NCBI GenBank assembly: GCA_036940085.1
Contig: JALLBK010000021.1
Span: forward strand, 1 to 64,000
Direction of reading: 5' to 3'
Length of the DNA: 64,000 bases
Source: Discostella pseudostelligera
Lineage: Eukaryota > Bacillariophyta > Thalassiosirophyceae > Thalassiosirales > Thalassiosiraceae
Shown piece by piece: positions 1 to 10,515 of this stretch. Position numbers and translations under genes: made by a program. The notes beneath the pieces were generated by a model. It was not told the origin of the DNA and made no database searches. It worked only from the letters and a program-made list of their open reading frames with translations. Position 1 is the stretch's first letter; each line of letters begins with the position of its first letter.

Positions 1-2670
1 GGCATGGTTCATTTTAAGATCTATCCGATAGTATCCATCGGATACAACAAGTTACCCCTGGAACCAGGGGTGAACCACTGGCCTATGTCAAGGCCAGGCG
101 AAAGAAAAGGAAGGAGTCATCGTCATCAAAAACTCCATTAACTTCCATGGCAAATTTGGAAGACTACGATTTGGATATGCGAGCAAGGTTCAAAAAACAG
201 GCTTTGGCAAATGTCCAACCAACCTTTGAATCTTCGGCTTTGGGTTCAATGACCACGCTATCTGCAGGTCACATTGTTTTCCTTGCTGATGCTGTGTGCT
301 GTGCTTTCCATCTTATCCACACAGATTCTGACAAAGCCTTTACTCCCTATGACAATTGACCATGCACTTCCACATATCGACCTTCAACTAGGTTCAACCC
401 TAAATGAACCAGGCTCTCCCTTCATCGAGTGTGCAGTTGATACCCTTGCTGTACTTTCTACTGCAACTTCCATTATTTTGCTCCAATTGTCAAGCTTCAC
501 CCCGAGTGTGTTAAGCGCATCTATGTTCCAGAAGAGTATGCACCTATTATTCTTTTGGGTATTGTTCAGCAAGAGGATCAAGCACCCATTACTACCAAAC
601 TCACCATCGCATTTGACCTCAACATGCCGTATTTTACTTGTGATGGTACTACTACTACATCCATGGCATTTGCTAAAGGACGGCAACTGGCCTGATTCTT
701 GATACGAATGGTAAGAAGGCTCGTCAAACTCAAAAAGCTTGACTGTGTTTGACATTGAGTACAAGTGCACTTTTAATGCCTCTCCGGTCATGGAACAAGA
801 AGCTGAAACTGCTGTGCTGTTCCAAAACCCCCTTTTTTAGGCATCCTAGTTTGATAGGATCACCAGTGTCTCAACACTAGGATTAGTGTGCCATAATGGC
901 ACTCACTTGACCAGGGATATGATTTTCATCATCATTTCATGACCCACTCTGCAGTGATGATTAGACTTGGGACCTTGTCTTTGTTTTTTGGGTGGCATAA
1001 GAGAGCCGAGAGCTTGGCTCTCTTGTTCACTGCAGTTTCGGGAGTCCATGAGGATAAGCCTCGCGGTTGACATGATCACTGTTGACACGCGTTCATATCA
1101 TCTCTTCTTTTTCACCTTTGATAGTGATAAAATAAGACGAGCCACTTTTTCTGCCATCTTTGCTTCACACTCTTCTTCTCTCATGTGGTGCTCCAAGCCT
1201 ATCATCTCATCAATTACATCAAAATCATCCTCTTTGACATCTATCCAACGTCCTTTAGCTTTAGACCTATCATTACCATGAGCTTTTCTATTCTGATTAA
1301 TGAAACGGGGTTCACCCCTCATGCCTGCTGGTTCCAGTACCAGTCGGGCACCTACAGCAAGTCAATCTATATTCCATTGTCGATTACCATGCCCATCTAC
1401 AAACATGCTCATGCTTTTCATCATATCAATAAGACTGTGATTTCCAAGCCACCGATTGAGCAAAGCCTTCAGCTTGATGTTCTTGGATCTCAAATGAATT
1501 CAAGTGCTCTGACTAGCTTCAGCACTTCAACAGTGGTTGGATGGATTTTCATGACAATCTCACAATTCTTTCCTTCCACAACTCAGCAGGTGCTATATCA
1601 ATGATACTACCCTTGCCGTTGATAGCAGCATCCTTCTTCCTGCTGTTGTCAATGGACCATTGAATGTATGCCGGAAGGCAGACATCAAGTACATTCGAGT
1701 TCAACTTCAGCTTGACTTTTGTCATTTGGTCACAATGCCTAATCCTGGCATCACCATCCTTCACTTGGAGTATTATATTGAGTTACCTCAGACTTCAGTT
1801 GCAATGATAAATGGAGCTGACAACCCATACCAGCTGGTCACCTACCATGGCCCCAGCAACCTCCGCAATCTAACTCCTGCACAAGTCCAAACTGACATCC
1901 CTCAACATATTCATCAAGATACACTGGTCCTTTTGCATGCATCCCAATTCAACCTTACTTCCACTTCAACGGACAACATTGAACTCATGTCCTCCATTCA
2001 AGATTGGATCATTTGGTTGGCATTTCACCAGATTTTGTATTCCCTCTTCAACAAGTGGTGCCCCAATTATTCGGACCAACCGCATGTGGCCCTTGAGCAT
2101 GTCAAGCAGACTTATACAGATCATGAAGGAACTGTTCACTCAAGTTCAGTACACACATATTATCAGAAGATTTGGAACAATGCTTGACCATTTTCATCCC
2201 AGCCAATCTTTCCAATCAGTCTTTGTAACAAGAAGTTCAGCAACGGCCTTGACCCTTGGCATATTCAATGCTTCAACGATCAGTATCCAGGTTATGCAAT
2301 CATCCATCCACTTGATGGTCTCCATCAGAATCAAGACTTAGCAATCTTGCTGAGCAGAAGTATTCTGGGTTCTCCCAAATCCAAAGTTCAACAAGTTACA
2401 CCCACGATGGCAAACCTTTCATTTACTAATTCACCTGCCGCTGCCTTCCCAAGCCAAGCTGAATCCACTATTGCAAAATTCAAGAAGTCCGATAGTACCA
2501 GTACTTTCTGGTGTGGATGTTTTGGTTTTGGTGGACCTCATGCTTGGACAAAGAAGGTCGGAGATAATTGGGTTCCTATATGCCTGAGTGCGACCAAACC
2601 TGGCATCACCAAGCAAGCAGCGGAGAATTATAATGCTTTCAAGAAGCGTCACAAGGCCAAGCAAAAGTAA
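1..2670 (+). pseudogene. Decayed retroelement relic (protease-like and gag-like fragments)
   Basis: No intact gene is present. Reading frames open and close with frameshifts. A readable stretch at about 505-690 (plus, other frame than the longest ORF) contains YVPEEYAPIILLGIVQ followed by a region ending PYFTCDGTTTT, and just upstream lies a D-T-x-A-like motif (VDTLAVLST). Together these resemble a retropepsin-like aspartic protease, but the link is inference. A second open stretch at 1660-2187 continues, after a stop and frame change, into 2347-2670, where a C-x-C...H-x-W...C cluster (FWCGCFGFGG, then HAWTKK) suggests a zinc-binding gag/nucleocapsid-like tail. I see no reverse transcriptase here. 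The block ends at a basic tail that is the start of the 382-bp repeat. Confidence 0.45.
85..268 (+). repeat. Diverged third copy of the 382-bp repeat unit
   Basis: The block starting near 'aaaggaaggagtcatc' and encoding MANLEDYDLDM reappears at about 2668 and 3050. This copy has several substitutions and lacks the 'catctatcatcc' stretch seen in the other two, so it is the older copy. Confidence 0.8.
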
Positions 2671-2975
2671 AGGAAGGAGTCATCGTCATCAAAAACCCCA
2701 TTAATTTCCATGGCAAATTTGGAAGACTATGATTTGGATATGCAAGCAAGGTTCAAAAACAGGCTTTGGCATCTATCATCCAATGTCCAACCAACCTTTG
2801 AATCTTTGGCTTTGGGTTCAATGACCACGCCATCTACAAAAAGAGCTGGTGGACACATGAAATTGGCCCAATCCAAGATCTTCCAGGCAGGGCTTCAGGA
2901 AGATGCGGGCTTTCGCGTAGTTGTACCTGTGTGATGTGCATCCGTGTACTCACTTAAAATTTCAGATCAAAAGAA
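2607..2975 (+). repeat. 382-bp tandem repeat, copy 1
   Basis: This begins at 'caccaagcaagcagcgg' and ends at 'cagatcaaaaga'. The same sequence starts again 382 bp downstream with no difference that I could see. It carries the end of the gag-like frame (KRHKAKQK stop) and then a 74-codon open frame (MANLEDYDLDM...). Confidence 0.9.
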
Positions 2976-2988
2976 AGACGGCCCGGCG

Positions 2989-3357
2989 CACCAAGCAAGC
3001 AGCGGAGAATTATAATGCTTTCAAGAAGCGTCACAAGGCCAAGCAAAAGTAAAGGAAGGAGTCATCGTCATCAAAAACCCCATTAATTTCCATGGCAAAT
3101 TTGGAAGACTATGATTTGGATATGCAAGCAAGGTTCAAAAACAGGCTTTGGCATCTATCATCCAATGTCCAACCAACCTTTGAATCTTTGGCTTTGGGTT
3201 CAATGACCACGCCATCTACAAAAAGAGCTGGTGGACACATGAAATTGGCCCAATCCAAGATCTTCCAGGCAGGGCTTCAGGAAGATGCGGGCTTTCGCGT
3301 AGTTGTACCTGTGTGATGTGCATCCGTGTACTCACTTAAAATTTCAGATCAAAAGAG
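2989..3357 (+). repeat. 382-bp tandem repeat, copy 2
   Basis: Second copy of the unit. The two copies are separated by a short 'agacggcccggcg' linker, and a similar 'gcccggcgcg' follows copy 2, so the repeat boundary lies in a GC-rich joint. A 22-bp piece of the unit ('ggcccaatccaagatcttccag') recurs alone at 8876-8897. Confidence 0.9.
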
Positions 3358-3489
3358 CCCGGCGCGCTATTATTAATTCCAACAAAAGATTTGACAAGGA
3401 ATTGGCAATGTGAAAGAGAGAGAACCAGAATTACGAGAAAGCCATGTAGCTGGCTTACTCGAGCTCTAAGATGCACTGTATGAAACTCC

Positions 3490-3602
3490 GATGGAACCCC
3501 AAAGTAACCCCAAAGTAACCCCAAAGGAACCCTGAAGAAATCTGAAGGAATCCGAAGAAACCCCGAAGGAACTCTGAAGGAACTCCGGAGGAACTCCAAG
3601 GA
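3490..3602. repeat. Degenerate 'ccccaaagtaa / ctgaaggaa' minisatellite
   Basis: Units of about 10-12 bp ('ccccaaagtaa', 'ccctgaagaa', 'tctgaaggaa', 'tccgaagaaa') repeat with many substitutions. A related array lies at 8508-8592. Confidence 0.8.
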
Positions 3603-4156
3603 GCCCGAACATTGTTCCACTCAGTGAACCAAAATCCAAATACCACCATACGATAAGGCCGGTGCTTATGACTTTTTTGTCTTTCGTTGCTGAATCCATG
3701 TCAGAGAAGAAAAAAAAGGAAGCATGTGTGCCAGCCGCCTTATGACTTTATTTATTTGTGTCATGTTGTGTCAGCAAATTTGGCGACCATTTGGCAGCCT
3801 TGTATGGTGTCTCGTTGTAGCTTCCTTTGTACTCCAAAATTCCACAAATTTTGCCCGCCAACCACATCAATTGCAATCAATTGCATCTTTGACTTCGATG
3901 TCACCCGTGGCCCCCACAACATAAGCACTGGCCTAATATCGTACCAACAAAGATCCCATGCCATCTTTTTGACATTCGACAGTCATCAAACAATTGAGCT
4001 ACCCCCCTTGCCACCTGAGATGAGAGAGGAGGACCTTAAGATATTGACTACTCCCTGAGTTGATCACTCAAGAATACTCTATTAGACAATCTTGTTCCGA
4101 GTAAGCGGATGTGCCATATCAAACACACACTGGCAACGACAATGACAACGACAATG

Positions 4157-4211
<55 letters not shown>
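4157..4211. repeat. (CAA)n microsatellite
   Basis: Uninterrupted ACA/CAA trinucleotides over 55 bp, flanked upstream by imperfect 'acgacaatgac' units. Confidence 0.97.
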
Positions 4212-4213
<2 letters not shown>

Positions 4214-4496
4214 GTGTGCCAACACACCAACGTGCCATTGAACATGACTTTGTGTTGCATTCTCTCTAGAGGTAAGGGAACTTCTTGTTGTAGATTTTGG
4301 CAATGAATATTGGCTTCTAAACAATTATTTATCTACTCCTATTACTTCTAATCACTAATCACCACTCCTCTAAGGACGATCGCATGCTGCACTGTCACAA
4401 TAATATCAGCTGCGGAAACAATGGTGAATACTACCTACTATCATGATCAACATCCTCTCTCATTCATACAACAATCAACAAAAATGTACCACCAAC

Positions 4497-6376
4497 TTAA
4501 AGATCAGGGCCATCGTCATTGTCTTCACCATCTTCATTATCGGACTCGTTGCTGTGGCCATCCAAGTCAAATGTGCTACCAGTAGTAGCTGTCTCAACCA
4601 TAACATTCATATCCTCTGCAACTACATTAACTGGAGGGTGCACATTCCATTGGAATGTCACATTCTGCTGCTGCTGCTGCTGCTGCTGCCACACCCCACA
4701 TTGCAATTCTCGCTCCACCCTTGCGCGGACCTCTCGCTCTACCTCTCCTTGGATCTCTCGCTCAACCCTTGCTTGGATTTCTTGCTCATCCCATCCAGGT
4801 GGCTGCTGATTTGCCTGTTGGGGAGGTTGCTGACCGGGGGGTGCAGAACCAGGAGGCAGGGGTCCATGATATGCATGCTGATGAGGCGGAGCAAATGGAT
4901 GGGGCTGCTGAGGGGGCGGTGGTCCATGATATGCTTGTTGAGGAGGTGGAACATAATATGCATACTGCTGCTGATGAGGCTGTCCTTGAAAACCATTAGG
5001 GGTTCAATTAGCACCCATGTGGCATACTGGATGGAGTGGGCTCAAATGGAACAGCTTGTTTTGATCTGCATCCTCCCATTTGAAGTGTGTCATCATTGTT
5101 CCAGTGTCCTTCAACATGATTGATCCATCAGGAAGTTGGACATATTCTAGCAGTGAAATTGCACCTTTGACTGATACTGCTTTTCCCTTCTGGTTCGTGG
5201 TCATCCATTTAGAAGGCTGGGAATTGACCTTTGTAGTGAGTGGAATGATGTGTCTAATCTTGGGTGCAACTTGAGTAATATTAACATCTGACTCTCCACC
5301 ATTGAATCAAATCGCCTCTTTTCTGATAGCCTGAATGGTCATATCATTGTCGCCCAACTCCAATCTTTTTTCCTGCTTGATTCCCTTTGCTTGGTAGAAC
5401 CCGCTGTAGAAGAAGTTTTGGAGTTGATCTTTGTCCCTGATTGGGTTATCCCATTCAAGTTTGATCTTAGACCGGCTGATCGAGTCTTGAGTGATGGTCA
5501 CCTGCTCAGGGCCCAAATTTGCCAGCAAGTTAACAATAATGAGGAAGCCATCTTCCACTGTGCAGGCACAGGCAGAGAAGATTAATATAGGAGGACAGAA
5601 AACTCATGAGAAAGTAAGGGAGGTGCACCTGGAATAACCTGAGTAGGCAAACTGATTTGTTGGTCTCTTGTTGCGTAATCACCCTGGCGCATCAAAGGGT
5701 CCTGAGTAACAGCAGTACGCAGTGGAGGCATTCGGAGAGGAGGATCTGGACGGGTGTCATTGTCATTGTCATCGTCATCGGAACAAAACCCTTCATTGTA
5801 GGATGCATTGGTAGGCATGGTGTTGGAAGTAGGTGCTTCTGAGAAGGCAGCTTTTTTACACTTGTCAACGAATAAATAGAAGGCTTTGGTTCTTGGGTTC
5901 ACAACTCTCAAATCACCATATGCAGTCCAAATCTTGGTTGGTGGGTCAGAAACCAGTACTTTACCCAATCGAAGAAGTTGAATCAACAATCTGCCATGTT
6001 CAGTATGAATTGATGCCTTACGCCATCCGCTTGAGTCTGGAGGAGTTGGCCAAACTCCATTGATGGTGTATGTTGCACATGCACTGGCAGCAGCCATGTC
6101 CCAGTGTTGGCTGGGAATTTATGCCTCTTTTGTTGCACTGGGTGATTGCCTCTAAATACTCCTTGACGGCTCCATGCTTCTTTGTATACGAGGTTGGTGG
6201 TTGGTTGTTGCACTCCAAAATCTACCAAAGAAACCAACAATCATTTGGTTCAAGTTTGACAAGTCAATAAATGCAATTTGTGCATGGATTTCTTGCCAGG
6301 CTTTTGAATTTGGATTTGATATCTCAGAAGAAATTCTTGTTGTCAGGTATTCACTGGATGTGATACATGTCACCAT
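4497..6376 (-). pseudogene. Decayed Pro/Gln-rich gene, two in-frame TGA stops
   Basis: On the minus strand an open stretch starts at 6097 (MAAASACATYTING) and runs to about 5629. A GT-AG intron (5628-5558, 71 bp) would join it to a second stretch starting DGFLIIVNLL at 5557. That frame then stays open to 4497 except for two TGA codons (5309-5307 and 5006-5004), after which readable protein continues in the same frame. The C-terminal part is rich in Pro, Gln, Tyr and His (AYHGPPPPQQPHP), then an ERE/ARVERE helix, a poly-Gln run encoded by (CTG)n at 4665-4689, and an acidic tail (SDNEDGEDNDDGPDL). Frame-related debris extends upstream to 6376 with further stops. I do not recognise the family. 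I infer a mobile-element gene or a dead host gene. Confidence 0.5.
4665..4689. repeat. (CTG)n microsatellite coding poly-Gln on minus
   Basis: CTG is repeated about eight times. On the minus strand it reads as CAG codons inside the decayed Pro/Gln-rich gene. Confidence 0.9.
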
Positions 6377-6620
6377 TATTGATGTCCAAAACCATTAATG
6401 TGTATGGGTTTCTTCTCTATCTGGCAGCACTCAAAAATCTGTTTCAGAATCTTCAACGCAAAGTTGATGAGGATCACTCAACAGCACAGCACACCAACAT
6501 CTACTAGCATCCTGCCTGTGCCTGAGCACGACAGCATGCCATTCATCGGAGGAGGAGGAGGAGGAGGACAAACAACAATACAACCTCATCATCTTCCTCC
6601 GACAACATGAAGCACACTAA

Positions 6621-7511
6621 GCTTGGCACACTAACCAATGCAACAGCTGTCTTGAAACTTGGGCTTTCTCTTGTAGGATTTGGGGACAAGAGACAAATGC
6701 GGTGCTCAGAAAAATTATGCAAGAGAAGATTGGCCCATCAGCCATAATGGCACTAATAATTGACTTGAAGAAGTACCAACCACACAAAATGATTGATGTA
6801 GCATCCCTCCTTATGGCAATCACCTGGATGAAGTTGTATGACATGGAGGAAGTTATGGCAGGTCGATGGGGGTTTAGTGAAAAATACTGCAGGGACACCG
6901 TGAGAGAATATGTGTCAAGGATAAGAGATTTGAAGCCCATCAAGATTTCATTTGATGGTATTGCTCTCATCTGCTTGTTCCTTGCAGTCGATACTGTGCA
7001 CATCCGATGTCAAGAATTCCGGTGTGATCCAAATAGCAAGTGGTGGTCTCATAAGTTCAATGGTCCTGGAGTGTCGTTTGAGGTAGTAACTGATCCGGTT
7101 GATGGCAAAATACGCTGGATCAATGGACCACAACCTGCAAGTATTCACGATCTCACATTTCTTCACGGTGGAAAGAAGGGGGAGAAACATAAGTGGAAGA
7201 GGACAGCTCTCTACTTCCACGTGCCAAGCAATACAATTCTGGTGGGTGATTCAGCTTATGAAGGTCAACCAGATAAAGTAACAATCACCAGGGATGTGCA
7301 CAAACCAGCAACCAAACAATTTTTTGCATGGATGAAGTCAATGCAAGAGACATGCTTCAAGTGATTCAAGGACTTCAAAATCCTGAGTGGGTGTTTCTGC
7401 CATGGCTAAAGCACTGATGACAAGCTTCAGAAGATAAAGGTGGTTTTTGAAGCAGCTGCAGTATTGATTCAATATGACTGTGAGAATGGGTGCTCTCTCT
7501 TTCAAGTATGA
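6621..7511 (+). pseudogene. Harbinger/DDE_Tnp_4-type transposase, two in-frame stops
   Basis: Open frame from about 6621, main block 6702-7361. It has the layout of a PIF/Harbinger or DDE_Tnp_4 nuclease: D-T-V-H-I-R (first acidic position), a W-W-S-H-K motif, G-V-S-F-E-V-V-T-D-P, then G-P-x-P-A-S-I-H-D-L-T-F (second acidic region), and V-G-D-S-A-Y-E-G. Frame-matched protein continues after a TGA at 7362-7364 (FKDFKIL) and a TAA at 7407-7409, ending with FEAAAVLIQYDCENG and a TGA at 7509-7511. The original product was therefore longer and the gene is dead. No start Met is clear, and the 5' end could be spliced or truncated. It is convergent with the SAP-domain relic, which I take as the partner gene of the same element. 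Confidence 0.8.
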
Positions 7512-7572
7512 TCAGTTTAGATTGTAACACATTTACTATTTATTATTAGTAGTAAATCGGTTTGACTATTCT

Positions 7573-8422
7573 CTACTCTCGACTTGTTGCCTGCGATGCA
7601 AAATTTTTCAAATACATTTGCATTCCTTTTTTGTTACGCTTGAAGGCCCAAAATGTTGCTGCTTTTTGCTTTGCTATCTCTACGAACACTCGCTTTGTAA
7701 AAACTTCAGATGGAAACTCCTTGTATGCATCCCACATCTTCCTCAGTTGACAAGGCTCCATTCTTTCATGCAGATTATATCCTGTCAACTTCCATAAATT
7801 TATTTTTGCAGGGTGTGTGTCCCAATGTGGATAGCCTCTATTGTTGGTATTACTTCTCGGATTGCTTCTCAAATGCTTCTCTACTGCTTTGTCATCAGAT
7901 TTCACTTGTGCAACTCCTCTTCCACTCATTCTTTCAAGTTTTGTAATACTCTAGAAAGTTGGGATACTGCTTGTAATTATTATTTGACTTGAATATTTCA
8001 TCAACACTCATTTTGTGGATGGATGATGTCAGGTCAAGAAGAGCCCGTTTCAACTCCTTTTTTGCATCACTGTGCTGCCAAGGCTTTGGCTTTGTTGTTG
8101 CATTTGCATGTTTGGGAATGAAATCTTTAACCTCATTCATGCGCTGCAATCTTTCAATTAATTCTGACTTCTTTCCAGAGACTGGCAAGCCTTTCAGAAG
8201 CACTCATATCTGCTTAACTGTCAAGTTCTCAAGTGGTGGGTTGTTGCTGCTCTTGGCAAATGACATTAAATGGCTGTTTGCTATTTGTTGGAGCAAGGAG
8301 CAGGCAGCGTGGATGGAGGACGAGGTGGAGAGTGGTGGTGAGGCGTAGTGGGTAGTGAGCAAGCCGGCAGAAGATAGAGATAGGTGGTATGGGGAATGGT
8401 ACTCTTGATGTCCAGAGTCCAA
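7573..8422 (-). pseudogene. SAP-domain partner protein of the transposon, broken
   Basis: Minus-strand frame 8422-7934 carries a SAP-like DNA-binding motif: LTVKQI, a TGA stop (8206-8204), then VLLKGLPVSGKKSELIERL in the same frame. A frame change near 7930 leads into a second block (7929-7573) rich in Lys, Arg and Trp (RGYPHWDTHPAK, EFPSEVFTKRV, ATFWAFKRNKKGM). SAP domains bind AT-rich DNA and act in the nucleus. The layout, with a DDE transposase converging on it, suggests the accessory DNA-binding protein of a two-gene DNA transposon. The in-frame TGA and the frame change show it is not functional. The first part (8422 to about 8250) is Ser/His-rich and may be spurious. Confidence 0.6.
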
Positions 8423-8507
8423 GAGCCCAGCCAGAGCCGTGGCAGTGGCACTGGCACCAAGGCGATGATGGATTATCTATTTTTTGGTTCGGACCTGCTG
8501 GGAAGAA

Positions 8508-8592
8508 CTAATCTGAAGGAATCTGAAGGAATCTGAAGGAATCTGAAGGATCCCTGAAGAAACCCCGAAGTAACCCTGAAGAAACCAGAACA
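8508..8592. repeat. 'aatctgaagg' minisatellite
   Basis: Four near-exact 'aatctgaagg' units, then degenerate 'ccctgaagaaa' and 'ccccgaagtaa' units. Same family and orientation as the array at 3490-3602. Confidence 0.85.
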
Positions 8593-8611
8593 AATTCTAG
8601 CTTTCTCATAA

Positions 8612-8729
8612 ATTCCATTTTCTCCATTCCAATTTTATTTTCTCCATTCCAATTCCATTTTCTCCATTAATTCCATTTTCTCCATTCCTAATTCCATTTT
8701 CTCCATTCCAATTCTGTTTTCTCCATTTT
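8612..8729. repeat. 'ttccattttctcca' minisatellite, period about 20 bp
   Basis: About six copies of 'aattccattttctccattcc' with small indels. Confidence 0.9.
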
Positions 8730-9492
8730 TGGCTGGTTTTAGCACATTCTTTTCTCTCAAAGGCCGAAAGCATCTGAATCAACTCAGTACGGATGTGGTA
8801 CAGATTCTCGTTCGGTGATGAGTAGGAACTCTATGTGCCTACGTCTCAAACCACGCACAATTATTTGCCAAAATCGGCCCAATCCAAGATCTTCCAGACC
8901 ACACCAACACCATTCCATGGTGGCTGAATTGGCAGAGGCATACCGCCTTCAATTCAGATGATATGGGTTAGCCAAAGGCATCAATAGATGTATTACTATG
9001 AATAATAGTATGCTATCATCGGATTAGTTGTTTTCCTTAACTTTCGTAGATATTATAGCATGTTGTCTCTCCTCACATCGCTGCTGGTTCAATGACGCGC
9101 CATGAGGTGTGTCTCATTATTTACCAACTTCTATCACCCCCCTGCCCCTGAAAATCACCTGCCCCTCCAGTTATGTCATGCAGATCATTGTGATGCAATC
9201 CGTTGGGGCAAAATTGACCATCAACATGGAAACAATGATGGAACATCGTCGTCCCCATAGCCATCGTAAATAGTCTCTGCGTAGAGGGCCCATCAAATGA
9301 TCATTTGCTTAGACTCAGGCAAAGCTAAGCAGCTCAAGTGTCGATCATGACTCTTTGATGACATTGATGTGCTTGGTTTGGTAGTGCCCTCGCCATAGCA
9401 CTCATATGAAGATGACCCAGTCACAGCCTACACATGGCCAGAGCAGCCCCGAATTTTGGCGCGCAGTTGATCGATCGACTGAGCCGTAAAAC

Positions 9493-9562
9493 TGTTGGTC
9501 TGTCCTCTGTCCAGCGCCACTGTCCCAGCCATGCAAATTGTAGTCTCACAATAAAGTAAGCC
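9493..9562 (+). repeat. 5' LTR-like repeat, 70 bp shared with 3' end
   Basis: This begins TGTTGGTCTG and ends 'aaagtaagcc'. The identical 70 bp recurs at 15149-15218. Starting with TG fits an LTR, but 70 bp is very short and no CA end is shared at the break, so one or both LTRs are probably truncated. It includes 'acaataaagtaa', which may hold the polyadenylation signal. Confidence 0.8.
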
Positions 9563-10515
9563 AGCAACTACCAGCCATCCAAACCATTGCATGGTTTTGC
9601 CACCATGGCTACACCATCCGCATGCGTTATTTCTCTTCCGCGGAGGCTGCCCTTGCCGCCTTTGCACATGCCAATGTGGGTGTCAGTGATGACGTATGTA
9701 ATGCGGGATGGGATATTATTGCATTGGAGTCTACTGCTGCCGGCAAGGTTGTAGTATGTGAGGGCACTGCTGCCGACGAGGTCGCAGTATTTGAGAGAGG
9801 GGGGCCCGCCGACGAGGTGGCCCAGACTGCTGTCGACGAGGCTGCAGTGCAGGCAAGGGCTGCTGCTGACGATGCTGCACATGTCGCTGCTGGCGAGGCA
9901 GCCACACATAGCACACAACAAGCATTGCCATCCCTTTTTCACCATCCCCAATGACCTTCCTTCCATTTTGCCTCTCCGTCCTTCCTCCTCCTCTTCCAAT
10001 CTACGTCATCCATTGGAACCAGAGGCATGGTTGGCAGATGATATTAATATCACCCCTACCATCAACATGGGGGCCGCTCAATTGTGGGTACTAATAATAT
10101 TATGCACCCCCCTCATCATCTTCTTGGGGGGGACATCCTACAATGATTAATATTCAACAGCCATCCCACCCCCCTCATCAGCATGTTCATCATGGGGGGC
10201 AGCCTTGGACCCCTGGTCCTCAACTTCACTTCTCCCTGCCTGCACAGTCTTCAGCAGTTTCAGTGACCTCCACACCTACTTTTGACCCTTCCTCCAGTCA
10301 GGCATCAGGTACAATTAATGGGGCTCTCCCTCCCTCTGTGGCATCAACGGACATCAGCTCTTCTTCTGCTCCGGCCCCTCCTCCAGCACCATGGGGGGTG
10401 CCACCTCCGGCCCCTCCTCCAGCAACATGGGGGGTGCAATCTACAACTCTTGGGGTTCAACAACACAATACCCCACCTGCATCTGATCCACCCCCCTCCT
10501 CCTCCACCCGCCATC
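9563..10515 (+). other. Copia leader, low-complexity
   Basis: The region between the LTR-like repeat and gag. It contains an Ala/Asp/Val-rich open frame (9622-9954) made by an imperfect 'gctgctgacgaggtcgca' repeat, followed by pyrimidine-rich Pro/Thr/Ser frames. I do not consider any of these a separate gene. Confidence 0.6.

Larger units (their letters stand above)
3358..4496. other. Intergenic repeat-rich stretch, no gene seen
   Basis: This holds a degenerate minisatellite (about 3490-3600) and a CAA microsatellite (4157-4211). The open frames here are low-complexity artefacts (poly-Thr, poly-Val and poly-Cys read from the CAA run), and no protein family is recognisable. Confidence 0.7.
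8423..9492. other. Repeat-rich spacer, no gene seen
   Basis: This contains two minisatellites (8508-8592 and 8612-8729), a 22-bp fragment of the 382-bp repeat (8876-8897), and about 600 bp in which I see no coding signal. The last bases before 9493 are the flank of the Copia element. Confidence 0.7.

Noticed and set aside
4109..4306. Poly-Thr, poly-Val and poly-Cys open frames
   Set aside because: All are readings of the CAA microsatellite.
9622..9954. Ala/Asp/Val-rich open frame in the Copia leader
   Set aside because: It is produced by an imperfect short repeat and has no gag similarity. Gag motifs start after 10516.
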